A DNA stretch of 64,000 bases from Paraburkholderia monticola (GTDB taxonomy: Bacteria; Pseudomonadota; Gammaproteobacteria; Burkholderiales; Burkholderiaceae), in assembly GCF_001580545.1 (NCBI RefSeq), contig NZ_LRBG01000004.1, forward strand, positions 620,001 through 684,000. Direction: 5' to 3'. A model generated the notes under the pieces. It was not told the origin of the DNA. It did not search any database and worked only from the letters and a program-made list of their open reading frames with translations. How positions within the stretch are numbered: the stretch's first letter is position 1; each line of letters opens with the position of its first letter. Shown in pieces: positions 1-8,235 of the stretch. Both the position numbers and the translations under genes were made by a program.

Positions 1-1805
1 TGGCGGTCAATCGCAACGTCGAGTTGCACTGTCTTGCGCGAAAAATCGAAGACGGTGAGAAGAAGCTTCGAGTAGATTTCGTGAACCGTTGCGTATTCTT
101 TTTCCGTGAGTGCGTTCACCAGACGTTCGCGCAGCCACGCTGGCATGCTTCCTTCCCTGAACCACGGCAGCGCCGACAGCAACAGCAGCCGCTGTGGAGT
201 GATCACGGGCTTGCCATCCTGTCCGCGAAGCGACTGCCCGACATGGAGCGTCAAATTCCAGCTCAGTTCCGGATAGACAGCGCAAGCGGCCATCCAGTGA
301 AACCCGTCATCTGTGAGGATGTCGCGCGTGAGCGTGTCGAATTCGGCCATCACGAATTCGGATGGTGGCGCCGACGACAGCCAGCGAGTCGGCCTATCTT
401 CAAGTATGTCTGCGAGGCGGTTCAGGGCCTGTTCCTGCTCTGGAGCATACCCCCGCGCCGCAAGCGCGAATGCCGCGTAGCGTGGCTCATCTTCGCCGGA
501 CAAGATTTCTACCGCCGCCGGAATGCTTTCGGGCAGCAACGGCAGCACGGTCATGTCCAGTGTGCTCGATATCACGAGTTCGCGAAAGCCCCATAACAGC
601 GGGGGCGCCGGAGTCAGGCAGACCCGGCGTCGGAACAGAGTGACCTGAAGCGCCCAATGGCCGATCTTCCCGGATACCGGATCGAGCATGCCGTTGCCAT
701 TGGTGAGCAGAATCAGGCGATGCCCGGCATATCGTCCGCACAACTCGTCGAATGCGAGACGAGGTGCATCGTTGCTGCGGAATACGCGTCGGAAGTCGGT
801 CTCGAAGTAGTAGACGTCGACATAGGTCTGCGCCGATTTGAGCGTTTGCACCAACGAATTGGCGAAATGCGTAACGTGGTCTTCCCGTCCGCAACGCTCG
901 ATCAGAATGAGGTACTCCGGAGCGAGGGGACGTCGGGCGTATTTCGGCGTGAATAGGCCCATGTTTTGGAGCGATGCATCGAGCGTCGCGTCGATATCGA
1001 TTTCCGCCGATTCGGTCATGACCGGACGGCGAAGTGCCTGCACGGCGCGCAGCGTCTCGCCTCTTCCGAAGGGCGAATAGCTGCTCGAGGTGAGCAGCAG
1101 CCGCACCAGCTCGGGACGCCCTTCGACCTTGCGGCGCCCGACGAAGGCACGGCGTTGTTTCGCCGGAACCACTGCCCATAGCGCTAGCGCGGCGAAGGGC
1201 ATGAATGTGGCGAACAGGATGCCTGTTCCCATCAGGGACTCGGCAGACAAAATGCGTTGGGGGGCGTGCAACGAATCGAATCTCGGCCAGTTGATCCTCG
1301 GCACCAGCGAATGCCAGTTCCAACTAATTTCGGGTCGCTGAAAATTGGTCTCAATCTCGAGATGAAAGGACAACAGTCGCAGAAGCACAGGCAAGACAAT
1401 CAGCAGCAGTGCGCAGATGATCGCCGCCTCGATCATGCGAATCACGCTCGCGAGCTGTTCTCGACGTTGCAATTCGAGCATGGCCATGTCACGACGCACG
1501 CTATCGTCGTCCTGACCTTCGGGTAGTAAGGAGGCGGAGCCATCCACCTGAGATTTGCTTGCGATGTAATGCGTGGCGCCGAAGAAATACTCGAACCTTT
1601 GATGGAAATGCTTGTATTGCTCGTCGTTCGTGCTCAACACGGCGGCCAGCATACGGCAGAGGCGTTCCGAATCCCTCGGAAACGCTCCTTGGGCGTGGAG
1701 ATGCAGGATCAGGTCATACACGCGCTGCTGCTCGACCAGCCCAATGGCGAAGCCGTGCGCCTTCAGTTCGCGCAGGAAGGCCGGCAGTCTCTCATGCTGA
1801 AACAT
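1..1805 (-). CDS. Large membrane protein with CoxE-like N-terminus, third gene of TIR/MoxR operon (3' end outside window)
   Basis: One frame stays open on the minus strand from ATG at 1805 to the window edge, giving at least 601 codons with no stop. The ATG lies inside the 3' end of the MoxR gene, a 14-nt overlap that implies translational coupling. Residues 1-75 are helical and resemble the N-terminal region that precedes vWA domains in CoxE-type proteins (starts MFQHERLPAFLRELKAHG). Two hydrophobic helices follow, at about 135-155 and 205-225. After them comes a soluble region of more than 370 residues that I do not recognise. MoxR ATPases usually pair with a vWA or membrane effector protein, so this is probably the effector or scaffold of the operon. 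The C-terminal domain, possibly the informative one, is missing. Function is inferred from context only. Confidence 0.75.
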   Translation of the reverse strand, partial: MFQHERLPAFLRELKAHGFAIGLVEQQRVYDLILHLHAQGAFPRDSERLCRMLAAVLSTNDEQYKHFHQRFEYFFGATHYIASKSQVDGSASLLPEGQDDDSVRRDMAMLELQRREQLASVIRMIEAAIICALLLIVLPVLLRLLSFHLEIETNFQRPEISWNWHSLVPRINWPRFDSLHAPQRILSAESLMGTGILFATFMPFAALALWAVVPAKQRRAFVGRRKVEGRPELVRLLLTSSSYSPFGRGETLRAVQALRRPVMTESAEIDIDATLDASLQNMGLFTPKYARRPLAPEYLILIERCGREDHVTHFANSLVQTLKSAQTYVDVYYFETDFRRVFRSNDAPRLAFDELCGRYAGHRLILLTNGNGMLDPVSGKIGHWALQVTLFRRRVCLTPAPPLLWGFRELVISSTLDMTVLPLLPESIPAAVEILSGEDEPRYAAFALAARGYAPEQEQALNRLADILEDRPTRWLSSAPPSEFVMAEFDTLTRDILTDDGFHWMAACAVYPELSWNLTLHVGQSLRGQDGKPVITPQRLLLLSALPWFREGSMPAWLRERLVNALTEKEYATVHEIYSKLLLTVFDFSRKTVQLDVAIDR

Positions 1806-2805
1806 GATGGCTGTGGCCTGAACTCGCGAACCAACGCGAGAATTCGTCGCCTACGCGATCCTGATCCTCAGCCACCTTCGCGAGCGCGGACAGAGCACGG
1901 CGCGCCTGCCATTGACTTCTCAGGGCGGCCGAAGGTTCACACCCGAACTCCAACATCGCAACGAGCCAGTTGAGGAGTTCAGCTGTCCCCGGTTTCTTAC
2001 GCAGGCCGGTGCTATTCGCCCGCAGTGTCATGAAGAATTCGATGGCCTCGCTCATCAGCGGCGAACCGGTCGCGAGCCGACCGCTCAGGCGCGTCAGCAC
2101 GATTTCTTCGAGCCGGTCCGGTTGCGGAAACGGGATGCTGTAGAAGATGCAGCGCCGCAGAAACGCTTCCGGAAGACTCTTTTCCGAATTGCTTGTCATG
2201 ATCAGCACGGGACGAAAGCGGTCGTCCGCCCTTATCAGCATTCCCCCGGCCTCAGGGACTCGAAAAAAGAAGCGTTCGACTTCGTTGAGAATGTCATTCG
2301 GGAAATCGCGAGGTGCCTTGTCGATTTCATCGATTAGAACGACTGACCGGCGTTGGCCGGGATGCGCATAATCGCTTGGAAGATAGTGCCTCACCGCGTT
2401 CTCCTCGTTGGCAAGGATGATCGCCTCTCCGAGCGCGTTGAAGCTGATGAATTCGCCGAGGTCTTCGGTGTCCTTGCCGGCTTGCGCGGCGCGAAACCTC
2501 GCCACGTTGTCGAAGGTGTAAAAGAGATCCCGTGCCACTGAAGTCGACTTGGTCTCGAAGTTGAGTGGATCGGGCAGTCCAAGCTGATAAGCGACGCTCC
2601 TGGCGAGTTGTGTTTTGCCCGTGCCCGGTTCGCCCGTCACGAGAAGTGGCTGGCGGAGGATGAGAGCGACGTTGACTGCATCTACCAGCCCCTCATCGGG
2701 GCGGTAACCGGCGGGATCTTCAGTTTCGCCCAGCAATTCGGCCACATGCTCCTGCGGGGCGGGGCGTGCGGGCGGCGGGAGTTCGGAGTAGAGCAAAGCG
2801 GTCAT
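1792..2805 (-). CDS. MoxR-type AAA+ ATPase
   Basis: A 337-residue AAA+ ATPase of the MoxR class. Walker A is GEPGTGKT at residues 58-65, Walker B is SVVLIDE at 154-160, and a sensor-like segment LIMTSNSEKSLP follows before an LRRC arginine-finger region. The start is the ATG at 2805, whose A is also the last base of the TGA ending the upstream TIR gene. A good Shine-Dalgarno (AGGAGA) sits about 7 bases upstream. A longer frame extends further upstream but overlaps the TIR gene and looks non-coding. MoxR ATPases act as chaperone-like remodelers of partner proteins. Here the partner is likely the overlapping downstream membrane protein, with the TIR protein as the third component. Family assignment is secure; the role is inferred. 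Confidence 0.92.
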   Translation of the reverse strand: MTALLYSELPPPARPAPQEHVAELLGETEDPAGYRPDEGLVDAVNVALILRQPLLVTGEPGTGKTQLARSVAYQLGLPDPLNFETKSTSVARDLFYTFDNVARFRAAQAGKDTEDLGEFISFNALGEAIILANEENAVRHYLPSDYAHPGQRRSVVLIDEIDKAPRDFPNDILNEVERFFFRVPEAGGMLIRADDRFRPVLIMTSNSEKSLPEAFLRRCIFYSIPFPQPDRLEEIVLTRLSGRLATGSPLMSEAIEFFMTLRANSTGLRKKPGTAELLNWLVAMLEFGCEPSAALRSQWQARRALSALAKVAEDQDRVGDEFSRWFASSGHSHHVSA

Positions 2806-4178
2806 CAGAGAATTCTCCTGACGTCGTCGCCGAGGAAGCTTCTGAAAACGAGCGAGAGCGGCTCCATGGGCAGGCGCTGTCCTTTGTCGCGATGTTTCAG
2901 GATAACGTCGAGCTGGCCAATCAGCCGTTCGACTGGCGGCCCTGTTAGCAAGGCGCGTATCTGCTGTTCGGCTTCCTTTCGGGGACTTCGGAAGATGGCA
3001 CGTACCATCACCTTGACCCTCTCCGGATCGTTGGGTCTCAACACTTCCCGCACCCAATCCTCGGCGTCCCCCAGCGACAGGCTAGTCAGTTGGGGCAACA
3101 CGTACACGCGAACCTGTTCTCCGTCCAAAGCTTCGATGTTCTTCGACCAGGAGTGGAGTGGATCACGCGCGCTTCCCTTGAAGAAGATGCGCGAGAGCAT
3201 CGACGGCGTCTCCTCGTGATAGGAGATGCACATGAGCACGATGACCGGTTGAGAGGGCGCCGGAACGTCTGGCAACGCGCCCCATGCCTTGATGGTGGCC
3301 GCGAGCAGTTCGGCCTCGTCTTCCTGCCACGAGTCCGGACTCACGATGCTTGTGACTGAAATGGGTTGCTTGAGCTTGCCGATGTGCCGCATCAGCTCGA
3401 CGTCATCGTAGGTCAACGGTAATTCGAGCCTCTTGAGCAGCGAGCGCCGATACATTTGCGCGCGTTTTCCGGCATCCGATTTCTCGTCAGAGCGTTCTGG
3501 CCAACGAACGAGCTTCTTGTTCAGCTCGGTCGAATTCTTTTGGCTTGCCAGGCATGTCGGAATGGCGTCATCGACCAGACGGTCGACGAAACCGTCGCAA
3601 CACTGCTGCTCGGTTCCGTGCACGACGAACACGATTGGACGATGCGGCGCGTGCTTTAGATGCTCCGTCAGCTTCTCGATGACGATCTGTTCCTGGGTGT
3701 CACGGTCGGCGAAATACGGAAGAATGTTACTGTCGACAGGGCGTTCGCGCCGCTTTTCATAAGTTCTCGGCACGATCCCGTGATGGCGCAGGGCGGTCTC
3801 CACGGCTTCGATCCACGGTCCGGACTCGGAGATCGCTCGGATGTACTGAAGCAACGAAAGGCGAAACTGGAAAGACGGAGGCGGCTCGAGATTCTCTTGC
3901 AGCATGAGCGGAATGACGGCCAGCTTCTTAACGTTCAGCGCGATTTCAAGTTCCCGACTGACCTGGTCGCTATCGAAGGCCTGACTGGTCGCCATGAGCA
4001 ACAACGCTTTGCAGCTTCCGATGGCTCGCACGATTTGGTCTGCGTAATCTGTGCCGCCCGGAATGGTGCCACAGTCGGGCGCGAACCAGATTTCGAAGCC
4101 GCGGTTGCGCAACGGCTCGAGTCGCTGACGCACCAGCGCTTCGTTCGCGCTCGCATAGGAAACAAAGAGATCCGGCAT
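2805..4178 (-). CDS. TIR domain protein with probable inactive-STAND-like region
   Basis: A 457-residue protein. Residues 1-100 form a TIR domain: it starts MPDLFVSYAS, has WFAPDCG at 31-37, and carries a candidate catalytic glutamate at E76 (motif SRELEIAL) of the kind used by NAD-cleaving bacterial TIR enzymes. Residues about 170-400 begin with PIVFVVHGTEQQCCDGF, which resembles the first strand and loop of degenerate STAND NTPases (iSTAND) and lacks a proper Walker A motif. The C-terminal 60 residues are predicted helical. It overlaps the MoxR gene by one base. Known bacterial TIR proteins act in anti-phage immunity by NAD depletion or signalling; that role is inferred here. The TIR call is strong; the iSTAND assignment is tentative. 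Confidence 0.88.
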   Translation of the reverse strand: MPDLFVSYASANEALVRQRLEPLRNRGFEIWFAPDCGTIPGGTDYADQIVRAIGSCKALLLMATSQAFDSDQVSRELEIALNVKKLAVIPLMLQENLEPPPSFQFRLSLLQYIRAISESGPWIEAVETALRHHGIVPRTYEKRRERPVDSNILPYFADRDTQEQIVIEKLTEHLKHAPHRPIVFVVHGTEQQCCDGFVDRLVDDAIPTCLASQKNSTELNKKLVRWPERSDEKSDAGKRAQMYRRSLLKRLELPLTYDDVELMRHIGKLKQPISVTSIVSPDSWQEDEAELLAATIKAWGALPDVPAPSQPVIVLMCISYHEETPSMLSRIFFKGSARDPLHSWSKNIEALDGEQVRVYVLPQLTSLSLGDAEDWVREVLRPNDPERVKVMVRAIFRSPRKEAEQQIRALLTGPPVERLIGQLDVILKHRDKGQRLPMEPLSLVFRSFLGDDVRRIL

Positions 4179-4233
4179 AGTTCTGGACTCTGCACTCCGT
4201 TCTGGATACCGTCCATAGCGACGGGACTCGATG

Positions 4234-4545
4234 TCACGCGATCCATGGCTCTGCGAACATATACAGCACGCGCCCCGCCGCGTAGATGCAAAGCAGCTTC
4301 GCGGCTGCCGCCCAGTGTTTGGCGCCCTGCCAATACGTCGCGCTTCGCCAGAGGCCAGGGAGGACGAAGATATTGAAAATCACAATCAGGGCGATGTAAA
4401 AGCGAATAAGGAATGCACTCTCGGAAAATCTGATAAGGGTAACACCCAGTTCGTCGACGATGAGCCAGTCCACGATGACGAGGCCGCCCCAGAAGGCGAC
4501 GGGCAGTTCCAGTTCCCCACGCCAGAAAAGTTTTAATAGCATCAT
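4234..4545 (-). CDS. Small three-helix membrane protein, hypothetical
   Basis: A 103-residue hydrophobic protein with helices at about 16-40, 46-67 and 80-97 and no recognised motif. It starts 9 bases after the stop of the DUF805 gene and ends 55 bases before the TIR gene, all on the same strand, so it probably belongs to the same transcript. The hydrophobic pattern and tight spacing support it as a real gene. Whether it works with the TIR/MoxR genes or only with the DUF805 protein cannot be decided from sequence. Confidence 0.65.
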   Translation of the reverse strand: MMLLKLFWRGELELPVAFWGGLVIVDWLIVDELGVTLIRFSESAFLIRFYIALIVIFNIFVLPGLWRSATYWQGAKHWAAAAKLLCIYAAGRVLYMFAEPWIA

Positions 4546-4554
4546 CGCGAATTA

Positions 4555-5073
4555 CTAAAGATCGTCCCACTTCGATGTTGCTTCGGTTTTTGGTGGCCGG
4601 CCTGCCCAGCCGGCCTCTGCGCCGAAGCGATTGGGGTTAGGATCACCAGATTTGAAGAGAAAGTAGAGGGGACCTAGCAGCCCCAAGAGAGGAATAAGTC
4701 CCAGTAGGTTGAACAGAAGCACCGTGCCGAAGCCTCGACCGAAGTCGTGCGCGCGCTTCAATTGTGTCGCCCAGTTCGACCAGATCACCAGGATGAGACC
4801 GGCAATCTGAGCCGAGGCGCTCAACAGGTCATTGTCGTTGACTCGTAACGACGAAGCGGCTGGTCCGAATATGCCAGTAAAGAGATACGGCAGCAGCAAG
4901 AGGCAATATCCCACTGGGAAACAGAATAAAAAGGTCAATCGCGACATGCGTCCTCGCATGCTGAACAACGCCCAGACCGCCGACGCCAGCCAGTTGCGGA
5001 TCTTGGCCGAGTAATGGTCGCCTGCATTGACAGAGGCAGACGGTAAGGGGGGCGTCGAGTCGCTCATGATCAA
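4555..5073 (-). CDS. DUF805 family membrane protein
   Basis: A 172-residue inner-membrane protein of the DUF805 family. Family hallmarks are present: GRMSRLTFL before the first membrane segment, KRAHDFGR in the middle and GDPNPNRFG near the C-terminus. About four hydrophobic helices lie between residues 45 and 140. The ATG at 5073 is followed by MSDST, so a start two codons later is also possible. It is the first gene of the minus-strand run leading into the TIR/MoxR cassette. DUF805 proteins have no established biochemical function. Confidence 0.85.
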   Translation of the reverse strand: MIMSDSTPPLPSASVNAGDHYSAKIRNWLASAVWALFSMRGRMSRLTFLFCFPVGYCLLLLPYLFTGIFGPAASSLRVNDNDLLSASAQIAGLILVIWSNWATQLKRAHDFGRGFGTVLLFNLLGLIPLLGLLGPLYFLFKSGDPNPNRFGAEAGWAGRPPKTEATSKWDDL

Positions 5074-5733
5074 CCTCTACTGGCCATATCAAACCTACGT
5101 TGTCTGGAACATTGCGCGCGCGGGGTATTCCGGGTTTTAATTAGGAATTCATAGTCAACGAGACGTGAGAAGTCAATATAGGGCGACGACGTGAGCGCGG
5201 TACCGTACATAACCGGCGAGGACCTCCTAACTAGGAAATCTTTTCAGGATTGTAATTACATCGATGAGTATGGGTCTTGAAAAGTAAGCGCGTATTAATT
5301 CGAGCTTATTTAGTCAGTTACAGACTAGTAGAGGCGGACATGGGGCAAATCCGGTAAGCTCGAACGGTACGCCTGAGCAGGGTGCAAGACGCGGGAAAGG
5401 CGATATGTAGCCGCCTGCGGGAGACCAAATTTAAATGACAGCTGTGCTCGGCAATCGGATCGGTCGATTTTGCTTGGAAATCGGAAACAGTCGTGGCCCG
5501 TTGCGGCGATCCGGTTGACGGTCGAAAAGCGAACAAACTAATTCGCTTTCAGCGCGACCGCAAAAACGTGTCCACCGAATACACGAACCTGCGCACGACT
5601 ACTTATCTGTACGACGAGCAGGCCTTTAACTCGCCCGCACCTTCCCAGCCAGTCGCGTTGACCACCCGAAACGGTCACAACGAGCGTTGGCTGCAAGAGC
5701 GGATGTTGAGCTTCCCTCGCTGCTGCCCATGAC
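5074..5733. other. Long non-coding stretch, AT-rich in its first part
   Basis: About 660 bases with no convincing gene. Bases 5130-5340 are clearly more AT-rich than the neighbourhood and probably hold the promoter of the minus-strand operon. Short frames at 5318-5536 and 5493-5732 have no recognisable product. Mobile-element debris begins immediately to the right, so part of this stretch may be degraded element sequence. Confidence 0.5.
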
Positions 5734-5950
5734 CTAGTTGTTCGGCCACGACGATCCTTGCGGAATGCCGCGTCCGCTATCTCTGGTCTCAGCCGTGCGT
5801 TTCTCCCGACCTCGATCATCGGTTTCTTCAATAGGGCATTCCAGCCACATCTTGATCAGATGCTGATCTCGTGCAGTTTCAGCAACGCCTCCTCGGCGTT
5901 GCCTCGCTTGCACAGGATCACGAGATCGTCCGCGTAGAGCGGGTGCAAGC
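5734..5950 (-). pseudogene. Scrambled remnant of a group II intron reverse transcriptase/maturase
   Basis: Reading the minus strand, bases about 5945-5860 encode LYADDLVILCKRGNAEEAL, the catalytic YADD block of group II intron reverse transcriptases (YADD codons at 5925-5936), and then hit a stop. In another frame, about 5860-5734 encode LIKMWLECPIEETDDRG and then RGIPQGS, which is the block that normally lies upstream of YADD in the same enzymes. The two blocks are therefore in reversed order and different frames. This is a rearranged, dead fragment. Assignment is by motif recognition. Confidence 0.75.
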
Positions 5951-6075
5951 GTCGCCCAGCAGCAGCTCCAACCGGAAGCAACCGGAGCAGCTATGGAGGC
6001 AACGAAGTGGCTGAAGCCTTTGGTGATGCGTGTCACGAATTGGCGACAGCGCGATTGTGCAGGCCGTAACTCGAC

Positions 6076-6189
6076 CTGCTCTTGCATCACGCCCGTATCG
6101 TCAAAATCACTGGCGAGAGCTACCGGCTCAAGGACAAGCGAAAAGCTGGACAAACAGGAGCGCGGACACGCGCGAAAGCAGCCGCGTGA
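6076..6189 (+). pseudogene. istB: C-terminal remnant of IstB (IS21-family ATPase)
   Basis: The plus-strand frame ending at TGA 6187-6189 encodes LLHHARIVKITGESYRL and then KDKRKAG, matching the conserved C-terminal tail of IstB, the helper ATPase of IS21-family transposition. No start or ATPase core is present upstream. Downstream comes GTGGGTCAGATT (about 6206-6217), which recurs at 12229-12240 and may derive from an element end. This is a degraded trace of an IS21-type insertion. Confidence 0.65.
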
Positions 6190-6426
6190 TACAGGACCCG
6201 GGTGGGTCAGATTTACTTCGGCGAATCGCCGAAAAGATGGGGATCCGAATTCAATCGGGGCTGACCCATTGAGGAATTCCCCCGCTAGCGGACATCCCAG
6301 CCTGCCTCGTGGCGTCCGGGTTATTGGAGTTGTGATCCGGACCCGGCTGAGGCAATTTCCTTGTCCGATGGCGGATTCCGACAGCATAATTTCTGATTTG
6401 ATATACGTTACATATAGGTCACCGCC

Positions 6427-7167
6427 ATGGTTGATTACGAGCTTGGAAAGAGAGTCCTCGCGCTACGAGAGAAGGTCGTCGCAGATTTTAACGCTGGAGA
6501 TTGGGAGGAAATCGGTCTTCTTACGGGCTTTTCTGACCAAATTTCTAGGCACCCGCGTCTATTGCGTAGTCTCGCTTGGGGCGACGAAGATTACGCTGGA
6601 AATGCACTCACGATGATCAGGGAGACTGCAGAACAAGACGAGAATGCCTTTGAAATTTTCGAGAGGTGCGTAGCCGAGAAATATCCCGAAGAAAGCCAAT
6701 TCGTATCGGCCAAGCCATCCGAACGGAAGATTACGTTCGCTCCGAACGTCTTCCAGGTCCCGGAAAACATGACCATAGAAACCGACTTGGTTGCTGTAAT
6801 GATGCCGTTCAACGCTGCGTTTAACGCAGTGCACGAAGGAATTCGTCGTGCTTGCACAGCAGCCGGGTATCGCTGCTCCAGGGTGGACGACATTTGGGAG
6901 GAAAGTACTGTGATTCAGGACATTTTTAACTTGATTTTCAGGGCACATGTCGTGGTCGTTGATTTCACGGGAAAGAATCCAAACGTGATGTACGAAACTG
7001 GGATTGCTCACACTCTTGGGAAGCATGTCGTTCCGATCTCTCAATCCCTCGACGACGTTCCATTTGACATGGCACATCACCGAATTCTGAAGTACCTACC
7101 GAATGGCGAAGGCATTGAGGGTATGGTTGGTACTCTTGCGAACAAGCTTCGTCAGGTGAGCGTGTGA
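6427..7167 (+). CDS. Probable conflict-system protein: N-terminal helical domain plus deoxyribosyltransferase/TIR-like domain
   Basis: A 246-residue protein. Residues 1-85 are helical and resemble small effector-associated (death-like) adaptor domains, with HPRLLRSLAWGDEDY in the middle. Residues about 110-245 carry VAVMMPF, then DIWEESTVIQDIFNLI, then VVDFTGKNPNVMYETGIAHTLGK. These are typical of nucleoside 2-deoxyribosyltransferase-like/TIR-like domains, where the NPNVMYE..G segment holds the candidate catalytic glutamate. The surrounding DNA is less GC-rich than the core genome. Such proteins are thought to cleave nucleotides or NAD-like molecules in immunity; that is inferred. The upstream region contains an AT-rich promoter-like stretch at 6390-6420. 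Confidence 0.75.
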   Translation: MVDYELGKRVLALREKVVADFNAGDWEEIGLLTGFSDQISRHPRLLRSLAWGDEDYAGNALTMIRETAEQDENAFEIFERCVAEKYPEESQFVSAKPSERKITFAPNVFQVPENMTIETDLVAVMMPFNAAFNAVHEGIRRACTAAGYRCSRVDDIWEESTVIQDIFNLIFRAHVVVVDFTGKNPNVMYETGIAHTLGKHVVPISQSLDDVPFDMAHHRILKYLPNGEGIEGMVGTLANKLRQVSV

Positions 7168-7560
7168 CGTATAGCTCCGTTGAACGGCGGGTATCAAATG
7201 CGCAATCTGGCCGGTTTGGATCGAACCGGTCAGCCGCAATTGCGGCATGAACCCTTTCTTTTCGTATTTCACCGACCCACCGTACTTGTCATACGATTTG
7301 AGCGTCCCGTTGTCTTCAAGCTCCGCAGTGCCGCTCCAGTGTTTGAGCTCGCTGATGCGTGCCTCTTTTGGGCCGACCAGCACGAAATCGAGCTCAGGGC
7401 GATCCGTCTCGACACGGGCGGGTACACGGACACTGGTAAAACCACTCGCGTCTTCTGAAGAGAGCGTGAACCTGTCGCTTGTATCGAAATAGATGCGTCC
7501 CTGAACTCTCGTAAGCGCGTCCTCATTTGCTGGTGCCGCGCTTACGAACTCTCTATCCAA
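7096..7560 (-). CDS. Hypothetical protein, possibly a gene fragment
   Basis: A 154-codon frame starting at TTG 7560. The middle (about residues 20-125) has ordinary protein composition with alternating hydrophobic and charged residues (for example ARISELKHWSG and KYGGSVKYEKKG), while the tail looks like read-through. It overlaps the 3' end of the convergent gene by 72 bases. There is no recognised domain. It may be the damaged remainder of a gene whose C-terminus was lost when the neighbouring segment was inserted. Confidence 0.35.
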   Translation of the reverse strand: MDREFVSAAPANEDALTRVQGRIYFDTSDRFTLSSEDASGFTSVRVPARVETDRPELDFVLVGPKEARISELKHWSGTAELEDNGTLKSYDKYGGSVKYEKKGFMPQLRLTGSIQTGQIAHLIPAVQRSYTSHAHLTKLVRKSTNHTLNAFAIR

Positions 7561-7568
7561 GCGCGTCT

Positions 7569-7814
7569 TTACTTATCGAAACATCCTTCGCAATGACACA
7601 CCTTGCCATCACGGACGCCTGGCGGAAATTGAGGCCCTTTGACTTTCGCGCCCTGGTAATATTCGCGGTCTGTAGATTCAAACGAACTGATGTTTTGCAC
7701 GGACGTCTCAGTGGAAGCACCTGCAAAAGCCTGGTCCTGAGTAAGGGTGTATTCGTCTAAAGGCCTCGCTACTTCGTGGTAGGCATGGCGAACGGAACGG
7801 CCTCGGGATGGGTC
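7569..7814 (-). pseudogene. Open reading fragment without a proper start
   Basis: A minus-strand frame is open from 7814 to the TAA at 7569-7571 (81 codons) and has protein-like composition (for example SFESTDREYYQGAKVKG, ending KVCHCEGCFDK). It has no ATG; a GTG gives only about 43 residues. It ends 9 bases before the next minus-strand frame. It could be the 3' end of a gene that lost its start, or a small cysteine-containing protein. No family is recognised. Confidence 0.3.
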
Positions 7815-7838
7815 TCAACTGCCGAGCAGGAAAGCCGC

Positions 7839-8210
7839 TTAGTTCCCGCGTCGGGGTCGCCGGTCTGTGCGAGCGGTCGTCGCGCTGCCAGGTTTGTCAG
7901 CGGTGGCTTTCACCCGCTTTCTGACCAGCTTCGGCGTCTTGCTGATTGAACGAGGAGCTTTTTTGAGCTGCTGTTCAACCTCGGCGACTAGTTCACTGGG
8001 CGAGCATTTCAATGCGGCTGCAAGCGAAAACAGCATTGTCAGAGTCGGCTGGTGCTGGCCAAGTTCCAGCATGCTGACGTAATTGCGCCGTATATCCGCC
8101 TCAAAAGCGAACTGCTCCTGTGTTAGCTCGGCGCGAATGCGGTGCTTGCGCAAGACCGCGCCAAAGACTTCGGCCAACTCCAAAATTTTCTCCCAGTGAA
8201 ATGGGAGCAC
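7839..8210 (-). CDS. XRE-family HTH transcriptional regulator
   Basis: Up to 123 residues. A Cro/C1-type HTH covers about residues 15-75: LRKHRIRAELTQEQFAFEAD, then RRNYVSMLELGQHQPTLTML, then SLAAALKCSPSELV. The last 40 residues are basic, with many K, R and T. The frame opens at GTG 8210, but TTG 8183 has a better spaced GGGAG ribosome site, so the protein may be nine residues shorter. Two inverted repeats with the core CCCAGT-N2-ACTGGG or close to it lie over and just upstream of the start, as expected for an autorepressor. It probably controls itself and perhaps the divergent gene at 8414. Confidence 0.85.
   Translation of the reverse strand: MLPFHWEKILELAEVFGAVLRKHRIRAELTQEQFAFEADIRRNYVSMLELGQHQPTLTMLFSLAAALKCSPSELVAEVEQQLKKAPRSISKTPKLVRKRVKATADKPGSATTARTDRRPRRGN
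8190..8207. promoter_or_regulatory. Imperfect operator overlapping the XRE start
   Basis: The sequence CTCCCAGTGAAATGGGAG is an 18-bp imperfect palindrome (arms CTCCCA/TGGGAG). It overlaps the likely ribosome-binding site of the XRE gene and resembles the perfect palindrome at 8236-8253. It is likely the second site bound by the same regulator. Confidence 0.6.
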
Positions 8211-8235
8211 TGTCCAGTTGACGCTATAATTTGTC

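Noticed and set aside
487..1323. 278-codon minus-strand frame in the leftmost region
   Set aside because: It is Arg/Ala/Ser-rich and lies in a different frame of the same strand as the open membrane-protein gene at 1-1805, which has far better protein character.
2806..3057. Longer N-terminus for the MoxR ATPase
   Set aside because: The 84-residue extension lies inside the TIR gene in another frame and is Arg/Ala/Thr-rich; ATG 2805 has a proper ribosome site.
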